From contig UQOE01000041.1 of the NCBI GenBank assembly GCA_900542575.1, positions 1 through 12,338 on the forward strand: 12,338 bases of DNA, in the 5' to 3' direction. The notes beneath the pieces are model-generated. The model worked only from the letters and a program-made list of their open reading frames with translations. It ran no database searches and was not told the origin of the DNA. The stretch is from an uncultured Oscillospiraceae bacterium. GTDB lineage: Bacteria; Bacillota; Clostridia; Oscillospirales; Acutalibacteraceae. The translations under genes were made by a program, and so were the position numbers. Shown here piece after piece: positions 6,418 through 12,338 of this stretch. Each line of letters starts with the position of its first letter. Position 1 is the first letter of the stretch.

Positions 6418-7354
6418 AGTGCTTAGCCCCTTTCTCTGTCCGTTTCAGCGCCGGGGTCCAGTCCGTGTACGGTGCCAGGACAGGTTTTCCGCGGTAGCGG
6501 ACCGCCTGTATAATGAGGAGCACCACACAGGCGACACAGACGAGGGCGGAGAGCCACTGAGAGATGCGGATGTCCGACTGCCCCACATAGAGGCTGTCGG
6601 TTCGAAGGCCCTCGACAATGGCACGTTCAAACCCGTACCATGCCCCGTACATCAGAAAAATCTGACCGCGGTATTTTCTATGCTTCTTAAACATTATATA
6701 TAGCAGAACGAACCCGAGCAAGCACCAGATGGACTCATAGAGGAAAGTCGGATGCACATATTCGGCCGGATTCATCGAAATATGGTGCGCCTCAAAAAAC
6801 CACTGGCGTGAGACGATATAGGCGCGTACCTTTTCGCTGGTCATGCCCCAGGGCAGACTGGTATTGGTGCCGAAGGCCTCCTGGTTGGCAAAATTGCCCC
6901 AGCGGCCGATGCCCTGGCCCATCAGGAAGCCGACCGAGGCGAGGTCAAACATTTCGAGGATACTCGCCTTTTTGATTTTACTGACCACTATTACGGTCAG
7001 CAGCGCCGCAATAACACCGCCGTAGATGGCCAGCCCGCCGTCGTGGATCCGCCAGATTTCATTCGGATGCAGTTTGTAGTAGTCCCAGCTGAACAGGACA
7101 TAGTAGAGCCGGGCGCCGAGGATGCCGAAGATGGTGCCCCAGATGACCTCATCCAGAAAGACGTCGACGTTGATCTTCTGCCGCCTGCACAGCCGGATGC
7201 AGGCCCAGAGGCCCAGCAGAAATCCGACCGCAATCAGAACGCCGTACCAGCGAATGGTGAATTCGGCGCTTCCAATATGAAAGTCGGCCAGAACGGACGG
7301 CACGTGAAAGACATGGTGCAGTGCCCGAAACTGGACGTTTGCGTAGTCGCTCAT
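6344..7354 (-). CDS. lgt: Prolipoprotein diacylglyceryl transferase
   Basis: Integral membrane enzyme that transfers diacylglyceryl from phosphatidylglycerol to the lipobox cysteine of prolipoproteins, the first step of lipoprotein maturation. In 336 residues the family landmarks are clear: RWYGVLIA (35-42), HDGGLAIYGG (104-113) with the essential histidine, the signature GRWGNFANQEAFG (150-162), HPTFLYESIW (201-210) and ERAIVEGLRTDSL (243-255). About seven membrane helices are expected. ATG 7354 overlaps the yfmH stop as ATGA, and AGGGGG lies about 7 nt upstream. The N-terminus is some 20 residues longer than usual before FHIGS (25-29), but no better start is seen. The hydrophilic C-terminal tail (about 298-336) is also beyond the usual core and is where the small downstream ORF overlaps. 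Confidence 0.97.
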   Translation of the reverse strand: MSDYANVQFRALHHVFHVPSVLADFHIGSAEFTIRWYGVLIAVGFLLGLWACIRLCRRQKINVDVFLDEVIWGTIFGILGARLYYVLFSWDYYKLHPNEIWRIHDGGLAIYGGVIAALLTVIVVSKIKKASILEMFDLASVGFLMGQGIGRWGNFANQEAFGTNTSLPWGMTSEKVRAYIVSRQWFFEAHHISMNPAEYVHPTFLYESIWCLLGFVLLYIMFKKHRKYRGQIFLMYGAWYGFERAIVEGLRTDSLYVGQSDIRISQWLSALVCVACVVLLIIQAVRYRGKPVLAPYTDWTPALKRTEKGAKHYDAEDHTVDQNAAEPVEQIGKRQS

Positions 7355-8637
7355 GAATCGGCCCCCTGGGGAAGGATGACCGAGATGGCGCTGCGGTCCA
7401 TGCGGATCTTCTCCCGGAGGTACTGTTCCGCATCTTCTTTGGTCAGGCTGCGATAGATGTCTATGTCGTCAAACATATCCCAGCCCTCGAAGTGGGCGGC
7501 GACCATGTCGTTGGCGAGGCCGTCTATGTCGTTGTAGTCCATAATGGCTTTGCCGTAGTTCATTTTCAGTGCGCGTTCGAACTCGGCGTCGTCAATGCCG
7601 TCTTTCTGAACCCGAAGGATTTCTGCTTGGATGGCATCTGCCACCGCATCGGGGTCCTTGGACTCCCCCTCGAAGATGAGCGATGCATACCCATAGCCGC
7701 AGAAATATTCGTAGCCGAACGTGGTGTTGATAAGCCCGTCATTCAGAAGGCGGTTGTAGAGGGGCGAGGTTTCACCGGCCAGCAGATCCAGCACAAGATT
7801 GGCCAGGAGCTTTTCCCGCAGGGTGCGGACCGGCGTGTCCCAGCTCTCCTTGAAGCCAAGCGCGAACAGGGGCATGGCGACCGCGAGCTTCTGTTCGGCC
7901 CGCGGGGCTGCAACCGATTCGGGTTCGCCGTAGTCGGCCCGTTCCACGGAGACGGCCTCTTTCGGATGGATTTCGGCGTCGACGATTTCCATGACTTCGT
8001 CGACAGTGGTATTGCCTGCAACTGCCAGCACCATGTTGTTCAGGCTGTAGAAGTTTTGATAGCACTCATACAGCAGGTCAGCCGTAATGTGCGAGATGGA
8101 CTCCACCGTGCCCGCAATATCTATTTTGACCGGGTGCTTCTGATACAGGCACCGCAGCAGGTTGAACAGCACCTGCCAGCCGGGCTCGTCCTGGTACATG
8201 CGGATCTCCTGCCCGATGATGCCCTGTTCCTTCTGCACCGTCTGTTCGGTAAAGTAGGGATGCTGGACGAAATCCAGCAGAATGCGGAGATTTTCCCTGA
8301 AATTGGAGGCGCAGGAGAACAGAAAACAGGTCTTGTCAAAAGACGTATAGGCGTTGGCACTGGCACCGGTTTTGGCGAAGCGCTCAAACGCGTCCAGCTC
8401 CTCGCTCTCAAAGAGCTTGTGTTCCAGGTAATGGGCCGTGCCCTCCGGAATGGCCTTTGGGGCCTGCCCGGCCTTCTTGATAAATGTGTCTATAGAGCCG
8501 TAATTCGTGCCGAAAATGGCATAGGTGGTGGAATAACCCGGTTTCGGGTAGACCATGACGTTCAGCCCGGACGGGTGCTTCACCTCGTAGCAGACGTCGC
8601 CGAGGGCGCCGCTGCGGATTTCACGGATTTCACTCAT
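7351..8637 (-). CDS. yfmH: M16 family metallopeptidase YfmH (B. subtilis YmfH type)
   Basis: Member of the M16B zinc peptidases. The inverted zinc motif HxxEH is intact as HYLEH (69-73), and E144 in EQGIIGQEIRM (137-147) is the probable third ligand, so this is the catalytic partner. Its 428 residues form the two-domain M16B layout. In Bacillus subtilis this protein and its partner are reported to be needed for the 5-aminopentanol modification of elongation factor P, though their reaction is not clear. It follows yfmF with an ATGA overlap and is followed by lgt with another, so the three are translationally coupled. GAGAGGGGG lies about 10 nt before ATG 8637. A processing protease for a secreted peptide is the alternative; no such peptide gene is nearby. 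Confidence 0.9.
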   Translation of the reverse strand: MSEIREIRSGALGDVCYEVKHPSGLNVMVYPKPGYSTTYAIFGTNYGSIDTFIKKAGQAPKAIPEGTAHYLEHKLFESEELDAFERFAKTGASANAYTSFDKTCFLFSCASNFRENLRILLDFVQHPYFTEQTVQKEQGIIGQEIRMYQDEPGWQVLFNLLRCLYQKHPVKIDIAGTVESISHITADLLYECYQNFYSLNNMVLAVAGNTTVDEVMEIVDAEIHPKEAVSVERADYGEPESVAAPRAEQKLAVAMPLFALGFKESWDTPVRTLREKLLANLVLDLLAGETSPLYNRLLNDGLINTTFGYEYFCGYGYASLIFEGESKDPDAVADAIQAEILRVQKDGIDDAEFERALKMNYGKAIMDYNDIDGLANDMVAAHFEGWDMFDDIDIYRSLTKEDAEQYLREKIRMDRSAISVILPQGADS

Positions 8638-9926
8638 GCTTCGTCGTCCCCCTCTCCGTCGCCGCGCAGAAAGAACACGGTGTCCAGCGTCACCCTCTGT
8701 GCCGCCGCAACGACCTGTTCCTTCGTGACCGCCGCAATGCGCGCTGCGGTCTCTTCCGGATTTTCAAAGCGGGAGCTGCAGACCTGCAGATAGGCCCAGC
8801 CGTCCAGGTCCTCCGGGGTGTCCCCGACGGAGTGGTAGCCGTCATTCAGCGCGCGGAGAGAATTCTCCATGTCTCCGTCGGTGACGTGGCCGTCCGCGAG
8901 GTCCTTCAGCTGCTTCTGCACCTCTTCGATGACCCGCTCCGCGTTCTCGTTTTCAATGCCGCTCTGGACCAGGATGATGCCCTTCTGGCTCAGGTACCGG
9001 GCGGAGCAGTAATAGCAGAGGCTCTGCTTTTCCCGGACATTCATAAAGCAGCGGGAATAGGGGCCGCCGCCGAACAGGTCGGTCATGACGCGGATGGCCG
9101 GGAAATCCTTGTCTGCGTCTTTCGTCCCAGCGCGGAAGCCCAGGACCAGCTTGCCCTGGCGGACCGGTTCGGTCTCTTCCAGGCGGCGGACCGGGCCATT
9201 CGCCTTCCCCACCAGCTCGGTGTGGAGCTCCATAAGCGGGCCGCGATTCACATTCTGCAGATACGTGAGCAGCAGCGAGGAGATGCGGTCTGCATCTCCG
9301 GTTCCGACGATATTGAGCTGGATGCGCGCAGTCTTCAGCATGTTCTCCCAGGCCGCATACACCGATTCCGGAGTCAGGGCTGCGACGCCCTCTTTGGTTC
9401 CCAGCGCGTCGATGGCATAGTCCTCTCCGGCGCACATCTCTTCCAGGCAGCGATGCACGGCGTAGCCCCGCTTGTCATTTTTGAGGCTGTCCAGCCGTTC
9501 CAGCCGGATACGCTTTTCCCGCTCCAGGGTATCGGACGGAAACCGGCCGTCCTCGGTGTTCGGCTCGAAGACCGTCTGGAAGAGCAGCTCGGCGCAGTTG
9601 TAGATGATGTCCTCTCCCTGCAGAGCAAAGCGGCTGTCGATCATCGTCATGGAAAGCCGCAGCACCAGATTCTCTCCGTGCTTGGAAACGGACGGGCGCA
9701 GCTCCGCACCGTAGAGCTCGGCGAGCCTGCGGTTGAGCAGCAAATAGGTCGGATAAGACTTGCACGAGCGGTTCAGCAGATACGGCAGAATGGAGTATGC
9801 GGACACGTCGCCGTGCAGCGGCAGTACCAGCTGAATAGCCAGCTGGCCGGTTTTAAACCGGTCGGTAGGGCACATGACGACGCGCACGCCCTCAGCCGGA
9901 TTTGCAATAGAAAAAGGTTCTCCCAT
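8634..9926 (-). CDS. yfmF: M16-like YfmF (B. subtilis YmfF type), non-catalytic partner
   Basis: Paralogue of the next gene within the M16 family. The 430 residues have no HxxEH in the N-terminal half; the equivalent zone (about 35-65) reads through LPLHGDVSAY and LLNRSCKS. In the C-terminal half REKQSLCYY (298-306) matches the arginine/tyrosine substrate-grasping motif of non-catalytic M16B subunits. A heterodimer with YfmH is therefore expected: one subunit with zinc, the other with R/Y. It is the first gene of its unit, with a strong AGGAGG 6 nt before ATG 9926. The role in EF-P modification is taken from the B. subtilis homologue. Its promoter region is divergent from the yhaM-like gene. 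Confidence 0.88.
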   Translation of the reverse strand: MGEPFSIANPAEGVRVVMCPTDRFKTGQLAIQLVLPLHGDVSAYSILPYLLNRSCKSYPTYLLLNRRLAELYGAELRPSVSKHGENLVLRLSMTMIDSRFALQGEDIIYNCAELLFQTVFEPNTEDGRFPSDTLEREKRIRLERLDSLKNDKRGYAVHRCLEEMCAGEDYAIDALGTKEGVAALTPESVYAAWENMLKTARIQLNIVGTGDADRISSLLLTYLQNVNRGPLMELHTELVGKANGPVRRLEETEPVRQGKLVLGFRAGTKDADKDFPAIRVMTDLFGGGPYSRCFMNVREKQSLCYYCSARYLSQKGIILVQSGIENENAERVIEEVQKQLKDLADGHVTDGDMENSLRALNDGYHSVGDTPEDLDGWAYLQVCSSRFENPEETAARIAAVTKEQVVAAAQRVTLDTVFFLRGDGEGDDEA

Positions 9927-9958
9927 AGAGGCCCTCCTGTCTTAAAAATTAGATATTT

Positions 9959-9964
9959 ATTTTA
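9959..9964 (-). promoter_or_regulatory. Probable extended -10 promoter of yfmF-yfmH-lgt
   Basis: On the minus strand TGGTAAAAT gives an extended -10 (TAAAAT at 9964-9959). The hexamer 17 nt upstream (TTTTAT, 9987-9982) is a poor -35, so the promoter would rely on the TG element. The start would be near 9952, leaving a leader of about 25 nt before ATG 9926. Confidence 0.45.
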
Positions 9965-10010
9965 CCATAGAACAATCGGCGATAAAACCCGATCCTGGGA
10001 CATGGCTCCG

Positions 10011-10039
10011 TTGACTTCCCTCCCCGCCTCTGCTAGAAT
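10011..10039 (+). promoter_or_regulatory. Sigma-A promoter of yhaM-like-prmA
   Basis: TTGACT (10011-10016), a 17-nt pyrimidine-rich spacer, and TAGAAT (10034-10039) preceded by TGC, an extended -10. The start would be near 10046, giving a leader of only about 24 nt. It is divergent from the yfmF promoter; the two -10 boxes are about 70 nt apart. Confidence 0.85.
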
Positions 10040-10069
10040 TTTTTCGATTCCTGAAAGGAGCGAAATGTT

Positions 10070-11050
10070 ATGAATATTGCAGAGGCTGAAGTCGGAAGCC
10101 GCATTGAAGGCTTTGCACTCGTCAAACGCTCTGAAGTCAAGACCTCCATGAAGGGGGCCCAATATTTAGATATCGACCTCGCCGACAAATCCGGCGACAT
10201 CAACGGGAAATTCTGGGACTACGACTCCCGCAAAACCCCGGTCTTCCCGGCGAATTCACTCGTCAAAGTCCGCGGCACCATCAACGAGTACCGCGGCACG
10301 CGCCAGCTCCGCATTGAGCTCATCCGCCCGGCCCTCAAGACCGACAACGTCAATCCTGCGGACTATGTCGCCTCCGCCGAATACGCCGGCGAGGACATGT
10401 ACGACGCCATCTGCGATATCGCCCGTCACTTTGAGGACGACGACCTGCGCAGTCTGGTATTGGCCGTGTATGCCAAATATAAAAACAAGCTGCTCATCCA
10501 TCCCGCAGCCGTGCGCCTGCACCATGCCATGCGGGGCGGCCTGCTGTACCACACTCTGTCCATCATCCGTATGGCACAGGCTGCAGCTAAAATCTACCCG
10601 TCCATCGACGAAGATCTGCTGATCGCCGGGGCCGCCCTCCACGACATCGGCAAGCTGGAGGAAATTGAGGCCTCCTCGCTCGGCGTCCCCACCCAGTACT
10701 CCATAGAGGGAAACCTGCTGGGGCACCTCGTCCGCGGCGCCATGATGGTCCGCGAGGTCGGGCAGGAAATCGGCACGCCGGAGGAAAAGCTGCTGCTCGT
10801 TGAGCACATGCTCATCTCCCACCACGGCAAGCCGGAATACGGCGCCGCCGAGCCGCCCAAGTTCCTGGAAGCCATCGTCCTCGCCAAGCTGGACGAGCTG
10901 GACGCCACTGTCTTTGAAGTGGAGAACACCATCCGAAACGTATCCCCGAACGAGTTCAGCAACGCCGTCTGGGCGCTGGACAACACCCGCCTGTTCAACA
11001 CGGGGCGCAAAGAGATCACCCCCGAGGCGCATCTTCTGGAGGACAACTGA
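10070..11050 (+). CDS. yhaM: YhaM-type 3'-5' exonuclease (OB fold plus HD domain)
   Basis: YhaM proteins are cytoplasmic 3'-5' exonucleases acting on RNA and single-stranded DNA. The 326 residues are close to the B. subtilis length. An N-terminal OB-fold (about 10-88) is followed by an HD metal domain: H161 in LLYHTL, the HD pair H191-D192 in ALHDIGKLEE, H220, and H251-H252 in ISHHGKPEYG. Together these make a full metal site. AAAGGAG ends 9 nt before ATG 10070. A second ATG at 10065 in another frame reads only ATG TTA TGA and ends inside this start codon. The next gene, prmA, starts 1 nt after the stop, so both are on one transcript. Other HD hydrolases are possible in principle, but the OB-HD order and length fit YhaM. 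Confidence 0.92.
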   Translation: MNIAEAEVGSRIEGFALVKRSEVKTSMKGAQYLDIDLADKSGDINGKFWDYDSRKTPVFPANSLVKVRGTINEYRGTRQLRIELIRPALKTDNVNPADYVASAEYAGEDMYDAICDIARHFEDDDLRSLVLAVYAKYKNKLLIHPAAVRLHHAMRGGLLYHTLSIIRMAQAAAKIYPSIDEDLLIAGAALHDIGKLEEIEASSLGVPTQYSIEGNLLGHLVRGAMMVREVGQEIGTPEEKLLLVEHMLISHHGKPEYGAAEPPKFLEAIVLAKLDELDATVFEVENTIRNVSPNEFSNAVWALDNTRLFNTGRKEITPEAHLLEDN

Positions 11051-11051
11051 T

Positions 11052-12032
11052 ATGCAGGACCCTGAAATCGTCGAGGGCGCAAGCACCTACAACGCCGGCT
11101 CCAACCCATCCCCCTGGACGGAAATTGCCGTCACCGTGCCGGCAGAACGCATTGACGACGCAAGCGCCATTGCGCAGATGACCGTCCCCTACGGAATCTA
11201 TATTGAAGATTACCGGGACCTGGAGGAAGAAGTGGAGGAAATTGCCCACATCGACCTCATCGACGAAGATCTGCTGGCCAGAGACCGGTCCCACGGTGTC
11301 ATCCACATCTATATCGAGCCCGGCGAGAACCCGGCCGAAGCCGTGGCTTTCCTGCGGGAACGGCTTTCCGCCGCGGACATTGAATACGAAATCAGCACGA
11401 TTCCCTGCCGCCGCGAAGACTGGCAGGACAACTGGAAAAAATATGTTTCCCCCATGCAGATCGGCCGGAAACTTCTCATCCAGCCTTCCTGGGACCGCGC
11501 CGACCCGGCGCTGGCAGCCGGCCGCACCGTCCTTCATCTGGAGCCCGGCCTCGCGTTCGGAACCGGCACCCACGAGACCACCCGCCTGTGCCTCGAGACG
11601 CTGGAAAATTACGTCCATGGCGGCGAATCGGTGCTGGATCTCGGCTGCGGCAGCGGCATTCTCTCCATTGCCGCCCTGCTGCTGGGCGCCTCCCGCGCCG
11701 AAGGCGTGGACATCGACGAACTCGCCGTCAAAACGGCGCGTGAGAACGGCCGCCGCAACGGCTTCGCCGAACCGCAGTACAAAGTCAGCTGCGGAGACAT
11801 GACCGAACAGGTCAGCGGCACTTTCGACATTGTTGTCGCCAACATCGTGGCCGACATCATCGTGCTGTTCTGCAAAAATGCGCGCCAGTTCATGCACGAC
11901 GGCTCACGGTTCATTGTCTCCGGCATCATCGCCGACCGCGAACCGGACGTGCTGCAGGCCTTTTCAGACAACGGCTACGAAATCGTCGAGCGAAAGCAGG
12001 ACGGCGAGTGGCTGTGTTTCGTTGTAAAATAA
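11052..12032 (+). CDS. prmA: Ribosomal protein L11 methyltransferase
   Basis: S-adenosylmethionine-dependent enzyme that methylates ribosomal protein uL11. Of 326 residues, about 20-110 form the L11-recognition domain, then a linker with EDWQDNWKKY (122-131), the PrmA signature EPGLAFGTGTHETT (164-177), SAM motif I VLDLGCGSG (194-202) and the acceptor-side motif VANIVAD (262-268). GGAGG lies 9 nt before ATG 11052 at the end of the preceding gene, which supports this start although it gives about 20 extra residues (MQDPEIVEG..) before the usual beginning PWTEIAV. The frame stays open upstream, but that is inside the yhaM-like gene. A terminator follows 9 nt after the stop. The neighbour dnaJ or rsmE, common in other Bacillota, is not seen here. 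Confidence 0.96.
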   Translation: MQDPEIVEGASTYNAGSNPSPWTEIAVTVPAERIDDASAIAQMTVPYGIYIEDYRDLEEEVEEIAHIDLIDEDLLARDRSHGVIHIYIEPGENPAEAVAFLRERLSAADIEYEISTIPCRREDWQDNWKKYVSPMQIGRKLLIQPSWDRADPALAAGRTVLHLEPGLAFGTGTHETTRLCLETLENYVHGGESVLDLGCGSGILSIAALLLGASRAEGVDIDELAVKTARENGRRNGFAEPQYKVSCGDMTEQVSGTFDIVVANIVADIIVLFCKNARQFMHDGSRFIVSGIIADREPDVLQAFSDNGYEIVERKQDGEWLCFVVK

Positions 12033-12040
12033 GCAAAGCA

Positions 12041-12071
12041 AAAATCGGCACCTTGCGGGTGCCGATTTTTT
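12041..12071 (+). terminator. Intrinsic terminator of yhaM-like-prmA
   Basis: AAAATCGGCACC (12041-12052) pairs perfectly with GGTGCCGATTTT (12058-12069) around a TTGCG loop and runs into six T (12066-12071). The upstream A-run makes it able to work on the minus strand too. Its core (12046-12064) is identical to that of the hairpin at 12256-12274. Confidence 0.95.
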
Positions 12072-12091
12072 ATGCGCGGAAGTATTTATTC

Positions 12092-12126
12092 AGCATTTGA
12101 CGAGGGTTTGTTGAGCCTGAAATGCT
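12092..12126. repeat. Inverted repeat with 7-bp arms
   Basis: AGCATTT (12092-12098) and AAATGCT (12120-12126) are perfect inverted copies with a 21-nt spacer. It has no T-run that would make it a terminator. Could be a fold in a read-through transcript or part of a small repeat element; 7-bp arms can also arise by chance. Confidence 0.4.
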
Positions 12127-12160
12127 AATTTTCAAATCAGGGACATCATTTTGCCGGGAG

Positions 12161-12222
12161 TGTTGATCCTATGAGCCCGCTTTGGAGGTCCCATTTCCAT
12201 TTTTCGAAATGCAGGATCAACA
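12161..12222. repeat. Inverted repeat with 10-bp arms and nested hairpin
   Basis: TGTTGATCCT (12161-12170) and AGGATCAACA (12213-12222) are perfect inverted copies with a 42-nt interior. Immediately inside the right arm lies a nested hairpin, CATTT-TTCG-AAATG (about 12199-12212), with a stable TTCG loop. It could be a structured RNA, a miniature palindromic repeat, or a protein-binding site. No T-run follows. Confidence 0.55.
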
Positions 12223-12250
12223 TTTGCGGTATTTTGTCGAAAAGCCAGGA

Positions 12251-12282
12251 AAAAGCGGCACCTTGCGGGTGCCGCTTTTCTT
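12251..12282. terminator. Second terminator-like hairpin, near copy of 12041-12071
   Basis: AAAAGCGGCACC (12251-12262) pairs perfectly with GGTGCCGCTTTT (12268-12279), loop TTGCG. Both strands carry a T-run after the stem (TTTTCTT on plus; TTTTTCC on minus), so either direction is possible. With prmA already terminated at 12071, the simplest role is to end a leftward gene lying beyond the right edge, or to act as a backup for prmA. Confidence 0.75.
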
Positions 12283-12316
12283 ATTATGCGTAAGAGCGCT
12301 GTTGAGCACGAATGTG

Positions 12317-12338
12317 CGAAACAAAAAACCACCCGCTG
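12317..12338 (-). terminator. Half of a terminator cut by the right edge
   Basis: On the minus strand CAGCGGGTGG (12338-12329) runs straight into TTTTTTG (12328-12322), the appearance of the 3' arm and U-tract of an intrinsic terminator. The 5' arm, expected to contain CCACCCGCTG on the minus strand, would lie beyond the window. It suggests a leftward gene just outside. Confidence 0.45.

Larger units (their letters stand above)
12072..12250. other. Gene-free segment between two similar terminators
   Basis: No convincing ORF, tRNA or known RNA is visible. A 66-codon frame on the minus strand (12332-12132) crosses a terminator hairpin, has no ribosome site I can recognise and looks spurious. 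The segment is more AT-rich than the genes and contains two inverted repeats, listed separately. TTGACG (12098-12103) has no -10 at proper distance, so I see no promoter for a small RNA. Confidence 0.6.

Noticed and set aside
7492..8793. Long plus-strand frame of 433 codons opposite yfmH and yfmF
   Set aside because: Antisense shadow: the minus strand encodes two clear M16 proteins here, and stop codons are rare in antisense of GC-rich genes. No recognisable protein and no ribosome site.
8832..10073. Long plus-strand frame of 413 codons opposite yfmF
   Set aside because: Antisense shadow that also runs through the yfmF promoter and the start of the yhaM-like gene; composition is not protein-like.
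11016..11897. Minus-strand frame of 293 codons opposite prmA
   Set aside because: Antisense of a clear PrmA with all family motifs on the plus strand; no ribosome site or family.
12132..12332. Minus-strand frame of 66 codons near the right edge
   Set aside because: It spans a complete terminator hairpin and one arm of an inverted repeat, and has no recognisable ribosome site or protein features.
1..12338. CRISPR array, mobile element, toxin-antitoxin or defence system
   Set aside because: No regular direct repeats, transposase, integrase, nuclease-antitoxin pair or attachment-site signature was found; all large genes are housekeeping families except one membrane protein.

Overview
The window looks like ordinary chromosomal housekeeping DNA from a GC-rich Gram-positive anaerobe of the Bacillota, most likely class Clostridia (Oscillospirales-like). 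I infer this from a combination of family-level hallmarks: a bL27 with the cleavable N-terminal extension plus its protease Prp, RicT next to HolB, the YfmF/YfmH pair, a YhaM-type exonuclease and consensus sigma-A promoters. I cannot name genus or species. No phage, insertion sequence, CRISPR array, tRNA or rRNA was seen.

Layout. From 1 to 9926 all genes read leftward (minus strand); from 10070 to 12032 they read rightward. Leftward transcription is divided into three units. Unit A (promoter around 9959-9964) is yfmF, yfmH, lgt and a small basic ORF; the first three are joined by ATGA stop/start overlaps, and the fourth overlaps lgt by 74 nt. Unit B (promoter 6144-6172, then a structured leader) is rplU, prp, rpmA, ending at a strong hairpin terminator at 5050-5098. 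Unit C (promoter 4964-4992) is an unrecognised 8-helix membrane protein, holB, ricT, greA and lysS; lysS runs off the left edge. The rightward unit D (promoter 10011-10039) is yhaM-like followed by prmA, closed by a terminator at 12041-12071. The last 306 nt hold no convincing gene, only terminators and inverted repeats.

How the genes fit together. Unit B makes two 50S proteins and the protease that matures one of them. Unit C combines the clamp-loader delta-prime subunit, the RicT iron-sulfur protein, a transcript-cleavage factor and lysyl-tRNA synthetase. Unit A couples lipoprotein lipidation (Lgt) with the M16-type pair linked to EF-P modification in Bacillus subtilis. Unit D combines 3'-5' exonuclease activity with L11 methylation.

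I found no strong evidence of an undescribed defence or mobile system. The points most worth a second look are the twin terminators with compensatory base changes and the palindromic segment between them (12041-12279), the unknown membrane protein that heads unit C, the small highly basic ORF overlapping lgt, and the absence of a ribosome binding site in front of prp.
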